This document shows, piece by piece, positions 1-8,038 of a stretch of DNA of 64,000 nt (position 1 is the stretch's first letter; each line of letters starts with the position of its first letter). Both the position numbers and the translations under genes were made by a program. Below the pieces are notes generated by a model, which was not told the origin of the DNA, did no database searches, and worked only from the letters and a program-made list of their open reading frames with translations. Source of the DNA: JAFDVL01 sp043783625 (GTDB taxonomy: Bacteria; Acidobacteriota; Blastocatellia; RBC074); the NCBI GenBank assembly GCA_043783625.1, contig JAYVZE010000161.1, positions 3,990 through 67,989 of the forward strand. Direction: 5' to 3'.

Positions 1-1
1 A

Positions 2-520
2 AAATGGTTGGTTACTACACGGGTCGAATATTCTGGCGAAGCAAGTAAAAGCCCCTACATGCTCGTACGCGTAAATTTGCAGACGAAAGAAGAATATTTA
101 GTCAGGCTCACAGCAGTGCAAGGTGCGTTGTATCCACATGCTCCGATGCCTGGAGGCAGTAAAATCTTGCTCGCTCCAATCCAAGTTGGAGGAAGTACCG
201 AGTCAAATAAAAAATCATATTGGTTAGATGGGCGAACGGGTACTTTGCAGGAAGCAACGGGCGATTTGCGTCCACTGATTTCGAAAACGTTCATGCCACT
301 TCAACCATCAGCCATACCTCATTCGTATTGGGTTGCGTTTTTCGACACGGCCAAAGGTGCGGGGACATTTGGATTGTATAATGTTGAGAATTTTACCTTT
401 CAACCTCTAATGGAATTACCGAAGCTGGAAGTGGCAAGCACCAGCATTTGGGCTGATGAAACAAGTGGGTATGTGTATTTGGTGCATGAAGGGAATCTGC
501 TGCGGATGCCTTTAAAATAA
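2..520 (+). CDS. C-terminal part of an unidentified protein (gene runs off the left edge)
   Basis: The reading frame is open from the left edge of the window to a TAA at 518-520, so this is the 3' end of a longer gene. The TTG at 8 is only an internal codon as far as can be seen. The visible 170 or so residues are rich in short beta-strand-like stretches (for example the part around PGGSKILLAP and the final VYLVHEGNLLRMPLK). This would fit the last blades of a beta-propeller of the TolB/WD40-like kind. I do not recognise the family and assign no function. No transmembrane segment is visible. About 230 bases without a recognisable gene follow before the PQQ dehydrogenase, so it is probably a separate transcription unit. 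Confidence 0.6.
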   Translation, partial: KWLVTTRVEYSGEASKSPYMLVRVNLQTKEEYLVRLTAVQGALYPHAPMPGGSKILLAPIQVGGSTESNKKSYWLDGRTGTLQEATGDLRPLISKTFMPLQPSAIPHSYWVAFFDTAKGAGTFGLYNVENFTFQPLMELPKLEVASTSIWADETSGYVYLVHEGNLLRMPLK

Positions 521-749
521 AGACCATTGGAATTCCTACTCTCATAATTCTCCAGAATATTATTTGCCGGAGGTAGAAAACAGGACGTTGCAACCTGTCA
601 AAGGCGAGTGTAAATCCATCCGGGATGAAAAATTTCATCCACTGCGAGTGCGTCCTCTTTCTCGCTAAATTGTGTTATAGTATTGCCTGTCGTGAATCCA
701 CGAGCAAAATTTCACGCTCAAGTTACAACTAAATTCCAAAAATAAACTT

Positions 750-3104
750 ATGAACAAATCACGCAAGATTTTCTTCTTTGTTTCCTGCACGATCATTTCA
801 ATTGCGGCGTACGTGCTGGCGCAACATGGCCCCGGTTCAAAAAATCCGCTTGAAGGAAAAGCCGAAGCCATCGAAGCGGGCAAGCGGATGTATGATTCCG
901 TCTGCGCGGGCTGTCACGGCTCCAAAGGCGATGGCGGACGCGGGCCGGCGCTCAATAAGGGAACCTTCAAACACGGCAACGAAGATGCACAGATTTTTGA
1001 TGTGATTAAGAATGGAATCAGCGGGACTTCAATGCCTGCGACGGGATTGAAGGATGAAGAAGTCTGGCAGCTCGTCAGTTTTATTCGTTCGATGGGCGGT
1101 TCCAGTGCTGAAAAAATTACCGGAAATCTGACGGCGGGAGAAGCTACATTCAAGGCGAATTGTGCGGGATGCCACATGGTCAACGGCACAGGTAGCCGCT
1201 ACGCGAATGACCTTTCGACGATTGGAAATTTGAGCGTGGATGAACTGAAAAAACGGATTTTGAAACCGGGTTCGAGTGAAGGCTACACATCAAGTTTTGT
1301 GGAAGTGAAAACGAAAGATGGCAAAGTCATCAAGGGCTTGCGCCGCAATGAAGATACGTTTTCGCTGGCTCTTTTCGGGCGCGATGAAGAATATTATTTA
1401 CTGAAGAAAAAAGACCTCGCGGAAATCAAATACGCTGAAAAATCAATTATGCCTGACACTTTCGGCAAGCGATTGAATGCTGAAGAGATGGACAATTTGC
1501 TCGCGTATTTAAAATCGCTGAAATCACCGGATTTATCGAAAGCTGCGCTGACTCCGATCAAAGGTGGAGTCAGTTTTGACCGCATCGTGAACGCCAAAAA
1601 AGAGCCGCAGAACTGGTTCACGTATTTCGGCGATTATCAGGGGCAACATTATTCGCTGCTCAAGCAAATCAATCTCAACAACATTTCAAATGTGCAAACG
1701 GCGTGGACTTTTCAACCGCAGGGCAACGGCGGCATGCAGGCTTCGCCGTTGGTCGTAGACGGCATTATGTACGTCACTGCCGCTTCGAATTATGCGTATG
1801 CGTTGGATGCCGCAACCGGAAAAACTTTGTGGACGTATAAATATCAGGCGAAAGACCCGGTCAATCACGACGTGAAGGGAAATCCGAATCGCGGCTTTGC
1901 GATGTTGGACGGGCGTTTATTTATGTGTTCGGGTGATGCGCATTTGATCGCGCTGGACGCAAAAACTGGAACGGAACTTTGGAAAACAGAAATGGCTTCG
2001 GCGGCGGACGGCTACTTTTCCTATATGGCTCCGCTGGCGATCAAGGATAAAATTATTGCCGGACACGGCGGCGGAGAATACGGCGTACGCGGCTTCGTAG
2101 ACGCGTACGATCCTGCGACAGGCAAGCGGCTGTGGCGTTTTTGGACGATTCCCGGCCCCGGAGAATTCGGCAATGAAACGTGGGCAGGCGACAGTTGGAA
2201 AAACGGCGCAGGGCCGACGTGGACGACCGGAACTTATGATCCTGAAACCGACACGCTGTATTGGCAAGTTGGAAATCCGGGGCCGGATTTAAATGGCGAC
2301 ATGCGCAAAGGCGATAATTTGTTTTCCTGTTCGGTCGTCGCGCTCGACCCGAAAAAAGGGAAGCGCAAATGGCATTTTCAATTCACTCCGCATGACCTTT
2401 TTGATTGGGACGCGAACGAGACTCCGATGCTCGTGGATCTGATGTGGAAAGGCAAAATGCGCAAGGTAATGTTGCACGCAAATCGTAACGCTTTTTTCTA
2501 TGTGGTGGATCGTGAGACGGGAGAATTTTTATTCGGAACTCCCTTCGCACGACAAAATTGGGCGAAAGGATTGGATGCCAAAGGTCGTCCGATTTTAGAA
2601 GGAAAAGTGCCGACGTATGAAGGTACGCTGGTGTATCCCAGCTTAACCGGAGGCACGAATTGGCAATCGCCATCGTACGATCCTGAGAGCGGATTTTTTA
2701 TTTTCACTTACAGAGAACAAGGAAATATTTACGTCAAAGAAGACCAGAAATTCGAGATGGGGAAATCGTACTGGGGCGGCAAATTTTTCCCGCCCGGCGA
2801 AAAAGATTGGGGCGGAGTGATGGCGCTTGATCCGGCGACGGGCAAGAAAATGTGGGATTATAAATTGAACTCTGGCGGACTCGGCAACGGCTTAATTTCT
2901 ACCGCAGGCGGCGTGACGTTTGCGACGACTACGGATGGTTATGTGTTAGGCTTGAATACGAAAACCGGAAAATTGCTCTGGAAGACACAAACCGGAGGCG
3001 ACCCGCACGCTTCACCGATTAGCTATGCGGTGAATGGCAGGCAGTTTGTGGCGTGTTCGATGGGCGGGATTTTGTTTAGTTGGGCGTTACCGGAAGTTGA
3101 GTAA
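750..3104 (+). CDS. Exported cytochrome c-PQQ dehydrogenase (quinoprotein alcohol dehydrogenase family)
   Basis: A 784-residue secreted quinoprotein. Residues 1-25 form a signal peptide. Two cytochrome c domains come first, with CxxCH haem motifs at C52-H56 (CAGCH) and C138-H142 (CAGCH) and possible axial methionines near residue 95 and in KSIMPDTF. From about residue 285 to the end lies the eight-bladed quinoprotein propeller, beginning PQNWFTYFGDYQGQHYS and carrying repeated ALDPKKGKRKWHFQFTP-type blade motifs. Family knowledge: such enzymes oxidise alcohols, sugars or aldehydes in the periplasm with PQQ and pass electrons to their own haems. The haem domains are at the N terminus, whereas classical quinohaemoprotein alcohol dehydrogenases carry one at the C terminus, and the second resembles the putative haem-binding type common in Planctomycetes and Acidobacteria. 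The substrate cannot be deduced. The stop codon sits in a GTTGAGTAACGAG repeat-like string. Confidence 0.88.
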   Translation: MNKSRKIFFFVSCTIISIAAYVLAQHGPGSKNPLEGKAEAIEAGKRMYDSVCAGCHGSKGDGGRGPALNKGTFKHGNEDAQIFDVIKNGISGTSMPATGLKDEEVWQLVSFIRSMGGSSAEKITGNLTAGEATFKANCAGCHMVNGTGSRYANDLSTIGNLSVDELKKRILKPGSSEGYTSSFVEVKTKDGKVIKGLRRNEDTFSLALFGRDEEYYLLKKKDLAEIKYAEKSIMPDTFGKRLNAEEMDNLLAYLKSLKSPDLSKAALTPIKGGVSFDRIVNAKKEPQNWFTYFGDYQGQHYSLLKQINLNNISNVQTAWTFQPQGNGGMQASPLVVDGIMYVTAASNYAYALDAATGKTLWTYKYQAKDPVNHDVKGNPNRGFAMLDGRLFMCSGDAHLIALDAKTGTELWKTEMASAADGYFSYMAPLAIKDKIIAGHGGGEYGVRGFVDAYDPATGKRLWRFWTIPGPGEFGNETWAGDSWKNGAGPTWTTGTYDPETDTLYWQVGNPGPDLNGDMRKGDNLFSCSVVALDPKKGKRKWHFQFTPHDLFDWDANETPMLVDLMWKGKMRKVMLHANRNAFFYVVDRETGEFLFGTPFARQNWAKGLDAKGRPILEGKVPTYEGTLVYPSLTGGTNWQSPSYDPESGFFIFTYREQGNIYVKEDQKFEMGKSYWGGKFFPPGEKDWGGVMALDPATGKKMWDYKLNSGGLGNGLISTAGGVTFATTTDGYVLGLNTKTGKLLWKTQTGGDPHASPISYAVNGRQFVACSMGGILFSWALPEVE

Positions 3105-3121
3105 CGAGCATTGGTTATGGA

Positions 3122-3255
3122 AAATTTATCCACGAAGAACACGAAGGGACACGAAGTAGGGAAAAAGTTTGCACGATTAGAAAACAATTTTTTACTGTTT
3201 GATTCAGTTTTTGGTTTTTTCTTCGTGTCCCTTCGTGTTCTTCGTGGATAAATTT
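3122..3255. repeat. Perfect 35-bp inverted repeat built of CACGAAG units
   Basis: The arms at 3122-3156 and 3221-3255 are perfectly complementary over 35 bases and enclose a 64-base AT-rich loop. Each arm is made of CACGAAG modules about nine bases apart. It lies between the PQQ gene and the DUF1553 gene. A related element is at 60573-60694. It would form a long hairpin in RNA and could act as a terminator or RNA stabiliser. Confidence 0.9.
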
Positions 3256-3302
3256 TTATTTCAGCTAATGTATAATTAGGGCCGTACTGATTTGAGGTTG
3301 AA

Positions 3303-6300
3303 ATGACAAAGCGAATAATAATACTGGCAATTATTGTAATCTTCATTTCCGCAGTTTTTTGGCAAACGAAGTCAGATGCTGTGCAGACTGTTGATTTCGT
3401 GCGCGACATTCAACCAATCTTCAAAGCCAATTGCGAACGCTGTCACGGTGCAAAAATATCGCAAGCGGATTTGCGACTGGATGAAAAAAGCTTTGCCGTA
3501 AGAGTTATCACTCCCGGCAACAGCAAGGCCTCCCGCCTAATGCAACGAATTTTAGGGGAAGGCGGCGAAGCAAGAATGCCAATGGGCAGCGATTCGTTAA
3601 AGCCGGAACAAATTGATTTAATTCGAAGATGGATTGACGCAGGTGCGATTTGGGATGCGAAGACAGCTTCAGCAACTCAAAACTCATCACTTAACCAGCA
3701 TTGGTCTTTCGTTGCACCTGTCCGTTCAGCCATTCCTGAAGTCAAAAACAAAGCCTGGATAAAAAATCCAATTGATAATTTTGTGTTGGCGAAGCTCGAA
3801 CAGAATGGACTTGTGCCTTCGCCGGAAGCTGCAAAAACACAGCTCATTCGTCGCCTGAGCCTTGATTTAACTGGCTTGCCTCCGACTATCGAAGAAGTTG
3901 AAAAATTTGTTAGCGACGCTTCGCCCAACGCCTACGAAAAATTAGTGGATCGCTTGCTGGCTTCGCCACACTACGGAGAACAGTGGGGGCGACACTGGCT
4001 GGACGTAGCGCGTTATGCTGACACGAACGGATTTGAAAAAGATCAGGCGCGCACGATCTGGCCGTATCGTGATTGGGTCATCAAAGCGATGAATCAAAAT
4101 ATGCCGTTCGATCAATTCACGATTGAACAATTGGCGGGAGACCTGTTGCCGCATCCGACACTCGATCAAAAAATCGCGACGGGATTTTTGCGCAATTCGA
4201 TGCGCAACGAAGAAGGTTCAGTTTATCCAGAACAGTTTCGCGTCGAAGCTTTGACTGATCGCGTAGACACGATGGGCAAGGCGTTTCTGGGCTTGACGGT
4301 GAATTGCGCGCAATGCCACACGCATAAATTCGATCCGATCAAACACGATGAATATTATAAATTCTACGCGTTTTTTAATTCCGACGAAGAGCCATACTTA
4401 GAAGCTCCGAGCCAGGAAGTTATCGCCAAGCGGGCTGCGATAAAAGACAAAATTGAGAAGATTCAAAATGAAATGTCGGCGAAGGATGCAGGTTTGACCC
4501 AACGTTTACAGGACTGGGAAGCGCAGGCAAGCAAATACGAAGACAAATGGGAAGTCTTAAAAATTGACAGCTTTTATTCATCGCGCGCGAAGATCGAAGA
4601 GTATTGCGATGATGGTTCGGTGCGCGTCGAATCGTATCGCTACGGTGATGCTTCGTTTGCAGTCAAAGCCAAAACTAACCTGAAAAATATCACGGGCTTT
4701 CGCTTGGAATTTTTGACTGATCCCACTTTGCGCCGCAACGGGCCGGGCGTTTCCAGTGATGGCACGCTTTCGTTGTCAGAATTCGCAGTCGAAGCAAGCA
4801 ACGGTGACAAAACTGAAAAAATAATTTTCAGTCAGGCGCAGTCAGATTTTGAGCGACCAGATTCTCTCGTCAAAAATGTGTTGGATGGTGACACGAAAAC
4901 CGGATGGAATAGCGACGCCGGGCCGGGCAAGCGCAATCAAAATCGCAAAATTGTTTTCACTGCGAAAACGCCAGTCGGCTTTGATGGCGGGACAAATCTG
5001 GCGTTCACTTTGGCGCATAATCAAGGCAGTGTACAAATCACTGGACGCTTTCGTTTGTCGGTGACGACGGCTGAAAAACCGCCCTTCGATCCATTGCCGG
5101 CGAAGGTGCGAAATATTCTTTCGATCACTGCCCAACAACGCACGATAGAACAACAGCGCGAAGTTTTGGCTTACTTTATTTCGATAGACGAGAAATGCGC
5201 CGACGCGAGCAAAGCGATTAACGAAGCGTTGAAAGAGTATCCTGACAGCACGACTACATTAACGCTGGCGCAGCGTTCAACTCCGCGCGAAACAAAAATC
5301 TTCAAACGTGGAGATTGGAAAAATAAAGGAGAACCCGTCACGCCAGACACGCCATCGTTTTTAAATCCATTTCCCAAAGATGCGCAGCGCAGCCGTTTAG
5401 GTTTAGCGCAATGGGTGATTTCAAAAGAGAATCCGCTGACGGCACGAGTCATCGTCAACCGAATCTGGCAACAATATTTTGGCAATGGGTTTGTGGCTTC
5501 ACCTGAAGATTTTGGCACGCGCTGTGAAACGCCATCGCATCCTGAGTTGTTGGATTGGCTCGCCATCGCGCTGCGCGATGGGATTTCGGATTTGGGATTG
5601 CGGAATGCGGATTTGAAGAAAACCAACGCAACAAATAATCCGCAATCCGCAATCGGCAATTCGCAATGGGACATGAAAGCTCTCCATCGCCTCATTGTGA
5701 CTTCCGCGACCTATCGCCAATCCTCCAAAGTAACACCACAGCTTTTAGAAAAAGATCCGTACAACAAATGGTTGACGCGCGCCCCGCGCTTGCGCGTCGA
5801 AGCTGAAACGATTCGAGATTTATCGCTGGCTGCCAGTGGGTTACTCAGCAATAAAATTGGTGGCCCGCCGGTTTTCCCGCCGATTCCTGATGGAGTTCTC
5901 GACTTGGGATTTGGCGGTGCGATGAAATGGGAAACCAGCAAAGGCGAAGACCGTTATCGCCGTGCGATGTATACATTTTGGAAACGCTCTGTGCCATATC
6001 CCAGCCTGTCAACGTTCGACGCTCCGAACGCTGATTTATCCTGTCCGCGCCGCATTCGCTCAAATACGCCGTTGCAAGCACTGACGACGCTGAATGACAA
6101 ATTGTTTATGGAAGCAGCGCAGGGATTGGCTTTGCGTGTCTGGAAAGAAGGCGGCGGCGATGATAAATCGAAATTGCGCTTCGCCTTTCAGCTCTGTACT
6201 GCGCGTCAACCTGACCGTATCGAAGAGCAGGAATTGTTGGCGATGCTGCAAAAAGAATACGAAAATTTTCAAGGCAAAACCGCGATGGCGGTGTATGTTT

Positions 6301-6413
6301 CAGCCGCTGATTTAGACAACATTCCACCCGACATTGACCTGCACAAAGTTGCGGCGTGGACAATGGTGGCGCGGGTCTTATTGAATTTGGACGAGACGAT
6401 TACTAGGAAATAG
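3303..6413 (+). CDS. PSCyt1-DUF1549-DUF1553 (PSD1) cytochrome-like exported protein
   Basis: 1036 residues; the start has a GAGG Shine-Dalgarno just upstream. A signal peptide or anchor (about residues 5-22) is followed by a planctomycete-type cytochrome c domain with CERCH (C44, C47, H48). Next comes DUF1549, which contains a second CxxCH (CAQCH, C335-H339) in the usual LTVNCAQCHTHKFDP setting. A middle segment at roughly residues 459-600 resembles a discoidin-like beta-sandwich, and DUF1553 covers about 690-1020. These proteins are abundant in Planctomycetes and Acidobacteria beside DUF1501 proteins, as here. Their biochemical role is not established; an extracytoplasmic redox or polysaccharide-related role is often assumed. 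An extra stretch at about residues 760-790 is encoded by a short inverted repeat (see 5595-5660). A broken paralogue lies at 8039-11103. Confidence 0.9.
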   Translation: MTKRIIILAIIVIFISAVFWQTKSDAVQTVDFVRDIQPIFKANCERCHGAKISQADLRLDEKSFAVRVITPGNSKASRLMQRILGEGGEARMPMGSDSLKPEQIDLIRRWIDAGAIWDAKTASATQNSSLNQHWSFVAPVRSAIPEVKNKAWIKNPIDNFVLAKLEQNGLVPSPEAAKTQLIRRLSLDLTGLPPTIEEVEKFVSDASPNAYEKLVDRLLASPHYGEQWGRHWLDVARYADTNGFEKDQARTIWPYRDWVIKAMNQNMPFDQFTIEQLAGDLLPHPTLDQKIATGFLRNSMRNEEGSVYPEQFRVEALTDRVDTMGKAFLGLTVNCAQCHTHKFDPIKHDEYYKFYAFFNSDEEPYLEAPSQEVIAKRAAIKDKIEKIQNEMSAKDAGLTQRLQDWEAQASKYEDKWEVLKIDSFYSSRAKIEEYCDDGSVRVESYRYGDASFAVKAKTNLKNITGFRLEFLTDPTLRRNGPGVSSDGTLSLSEFAVEASNGDKTEKIIFSQAQSDFERPDSLVKNVLDGDTKTGWNSDAGPGKRNQNRKIVFTAKTPVGFDGGTNLAFTLAHNQGSVQITGRFRLSVTTAEKPPFDPLPAKVRNILSITAQQRTIEQQREVLAYFISIDEKCADASKAINEALKEYPDSTTTLTLAQRSTPRETKIFKRGDWKNKGEPVTPDTPSFLNPFPKDAQRSRLGLAQWVISKENPLTARVIVNRIWQQYFGNGFVASPEDFGTRCETPSHPELLDWLAIALRDGISDLGLRNADLKKTNATNNPQSAIGNSQWDMKALHRLIVTSATYRQSSKVTPQLLEKDPYNKWLTRAPRLRVEAETIRDLSLAASGLLSNKIGGPPVFPPIPDGVLDLGFGGAMKWETSKGEDRYRRAMYTFWKRSVPYPSLSTFDAPNADLSCPRRIRSNTPLQALTTLNDKLFMEAAQGLALRVWKEGGGDDKSKLRFAFQLCTARQPDRIEEQELLAMLQKEYENFQGKTAMAVYVSAADLDNIPPDIDLHKVAAWTMVARVLLNLDETITRK
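5595..5660. repeat. Repeat element inserted in frame inside the DUF1553 gene
   Basis: GGATTGCGGAATGCGG on the left and AATCCGCAATCCGC on the right (5637-5650) form an imperfect inverted repeat of 13 of 14 bases, followed by GGCAATTCGCAATGG. It encodes GLRNADLKK and NPQSAIGNSQ, low-complexity peptides unlike the flanking DUF1553 sequence. The paralogue at 10315-10350 has a related GCGGAAT string at the same protein position. Confidence 0.75.
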
Positions 6414-6447
6414 TGTTGAGTAACGAGTGATGAGTGATGAGTAAAAA
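6414..6447. repeat. GAGTGATGAGT-type short tandem repeat between genes
   Basis: GTTGAGTAACGAG is followed by repeated TGATGAG units, ending just before the Shine-Dalgarno of the DUF1501 gene. Its reverse complement (ACTCATCACTC) is the unit seen inside the DUF1501 coding region at 6601-6634 and in the DUF1553 gene near 3675-3692. This points to one dispersed repeat family. Confidence 0.7.
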
Positions 6448-6461
6448 GAATAGGAGTTCCG

Positions 6462-7925
6462 ATGAATTACGAAAGTGAAATTACAAGAGAAGTAAAAAAA
6501 ATGGTCACGCGCCGCCACTTTTTTAAAGACTGTAGTGTAGGCCTTGGTTCCATCGCTCTGGCTTCCTTACTAAAACAAAATAGCTCTGCCCAATCGCCAC
6601 AAAACTCAAAACTCATCACTCAAAACTCATCACTTTCTTCTAAACCTCCTCATTTTCCCGGCAAAGCCAAGCGCGTGATTTATGTTTTTCAGGCGGGCGG
6701 GCCGTCGCATCTTGATCTGTTTGATTACAAACCTGCGCTCGTAAAATACAACGGTCAGAAACCGCCGGAAGAAATGCTTAAAGGCATTCAGAATGTTTTC
6801 ATCAACAGAGACGCTGCGCTTTACGCTTCGGAATTTAAGTTCGCCAAGCACGGACAATCCGGCGCAGAAATTTCTGAAGCATTGCCGTATCTCGCCAAAG
6901 TTGTTGACGATATTTGCATCGTGAAAACGATTGCCACCGATGCGATTAATCACGCCCCGGCACAAATTTTCATGAATACGGGTTCCGTGCAATTCGGTCG
7001 TCCCAGTTTTGGTTCGTGGGTGACGTATGGTTTGGGCAGCGAATCGCAAAACCTTCCGGCGTTTGTCGTCCTGACTTCTGCCAACGGAACCAGTGGCGGC
7101 TCTTCAAATTGGGGCAGCGGATTCCTGCCAACATTTTATCAGGGCGTCGCGTTTCGCAAATCCGGCGATCCGATTTTGTCGCTTTCCAATCCGCGCGGCA
7201 TCAATCGTGAGATGCAACGGCGGACGCTGGATGTGCTGAAAAAGCTCAATGAACACGAACTAGAAATTGACGGCGATCCTGAAATTGCTACGCGGATTAA
7301 TTCATTTGAGATGGCGTACAGAATGCAGGAAAGCGGCCCTGAGTTGATGGATTTGAGCAAAGAATCCAAAGAGACGTTGGATTTATACGGCGCGACGCCA
7401 GGCAAAAATTCATTTGCGAATAATTGCATTTTGGCGCGCCGTCTGGTCGAACGTGGCGTGCGATTTGTGCAGCTTTATCACGAAGCCTGGGATCATCACA
7501 GTGACGTCGTCAAAGGCGTGAAATCACAAGCGAAAGCGACAGATCAGGCTTCGGCGGCATTGATTCAAGACCTCAAACAACGCGGGCTGCTGGAAGATAC
7601 GATTGTGATTTGGGGCGGCGAATTCGGGCGCACTCCAATGGTGCAGGATGAGCCGGAAAATAACGCCTACAAAGGACGCGATCATCACAACAAAGCCTAT
7701 GCGATGTGGTTTGCCGGCGGAGGCATCAAGCCGGGCGTCACCATCGGGAAAACGGATGAGCTTGGATTTGATGCGGTGGAAGATCGTGTACACGTCCATG
7801 ACCTGCACGCCACGTTATTGCACCAATTAGGATTTGATCACGAAAAACTGACCTTTCGTTTTCAGGGTAGGGATTTTCGCCTGACGGATGTGGCGGGCGT
7901 AGTGGCGAAGAAGATGCTGGCGTAA
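6462..7925 (+). CDS. DUF1501 family exported protein
   Basis: 487 residues with a twin-arginine signal (TRRHFFKDCSVGLGSIALASLL, arginines near residues 17-18). The ATG at 6462 is preferred over the one at 6504 because AGGAG lies about 7 bases upstream of it. Conserved DUF1501 blocks are visible: AGGPSHLDLFDYKP near residue 80, WGGEFGRTPMVQ and GRDHHNKAYAMWFAGGG. The family belongs to the alkaline-phosphatase/sulfatase-like fold and usually sits next to a DUF1549/DUF1553 gene, as here (48 bases after it), so the two probably work together outside the cytoplasm. No substrate is known. Residues about 47-59, just after the signal peptide, are encoded by a 14-bp tandem repeat and are probably an unstructured insertion. 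Confidence 0.88.
   Translation: MNYESEITREVKKMVTRRHFFKDCSVGLGSIALASLLKQNSSAQSPQNSKLITQNSSLSSKPPHFPGKAKRVIYVFQAGGPSHLDLFDYKPALVKYNGQKPPEEMLKGIQNVFINRDAALYASEFKFAKHGQSGAEISEALPYLAKVVDDICIVKTIATDAINHAPAQIFMNTGSVQFGRPSFGSWVTYGLGSESQNLPAFVVLTSANGTSGGSSNWGSGFLPTFYQGVAFRKSGDPILSLSNPRGINREMQRRTLDVLKKLNEHELEIDGDPEIATRINSFEMAYRMQESGPELMDLSKESKETLDLYGATPGKNSFANNCILARRLVERGVRFVQLYHEAWDHHSDVVKGVKSQAKATDQASAALIQDLKQRGLLEDTIVIWGGEFGRTPMVQDEPENNAYKGRDHHNKAYAMWFAGGGIKPGVTIGKTDELGFDAVEDRVHVHDLHATLLHQLGFDHEKLTFRFQGRDFRLTDVAGVVAKKMLA
6601..6634. repeat. 14-bp tandem repeat inside the DUF1501 coding region
   Basis: AAAACTC, then AAAACTCATCACTC, then AAAACTCATCACT in direct succession. Fourteen bases is not a multiple of three, so the copies are read in different frames and encode QNSKLITQNSSLS between the Tat signal and the mature domain. 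Confidence 0.8.
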
Positions 7926-8038
7926 TGATTATGAGTGCGGAGAATTCTCCTGGCACTAAAGACTTGCTACAATAATAATTCTTTTGAAAGTGAAAATATT
8001 TCTACGACAAATTCTCCGGCGGCAATTTTGAGGACGAC

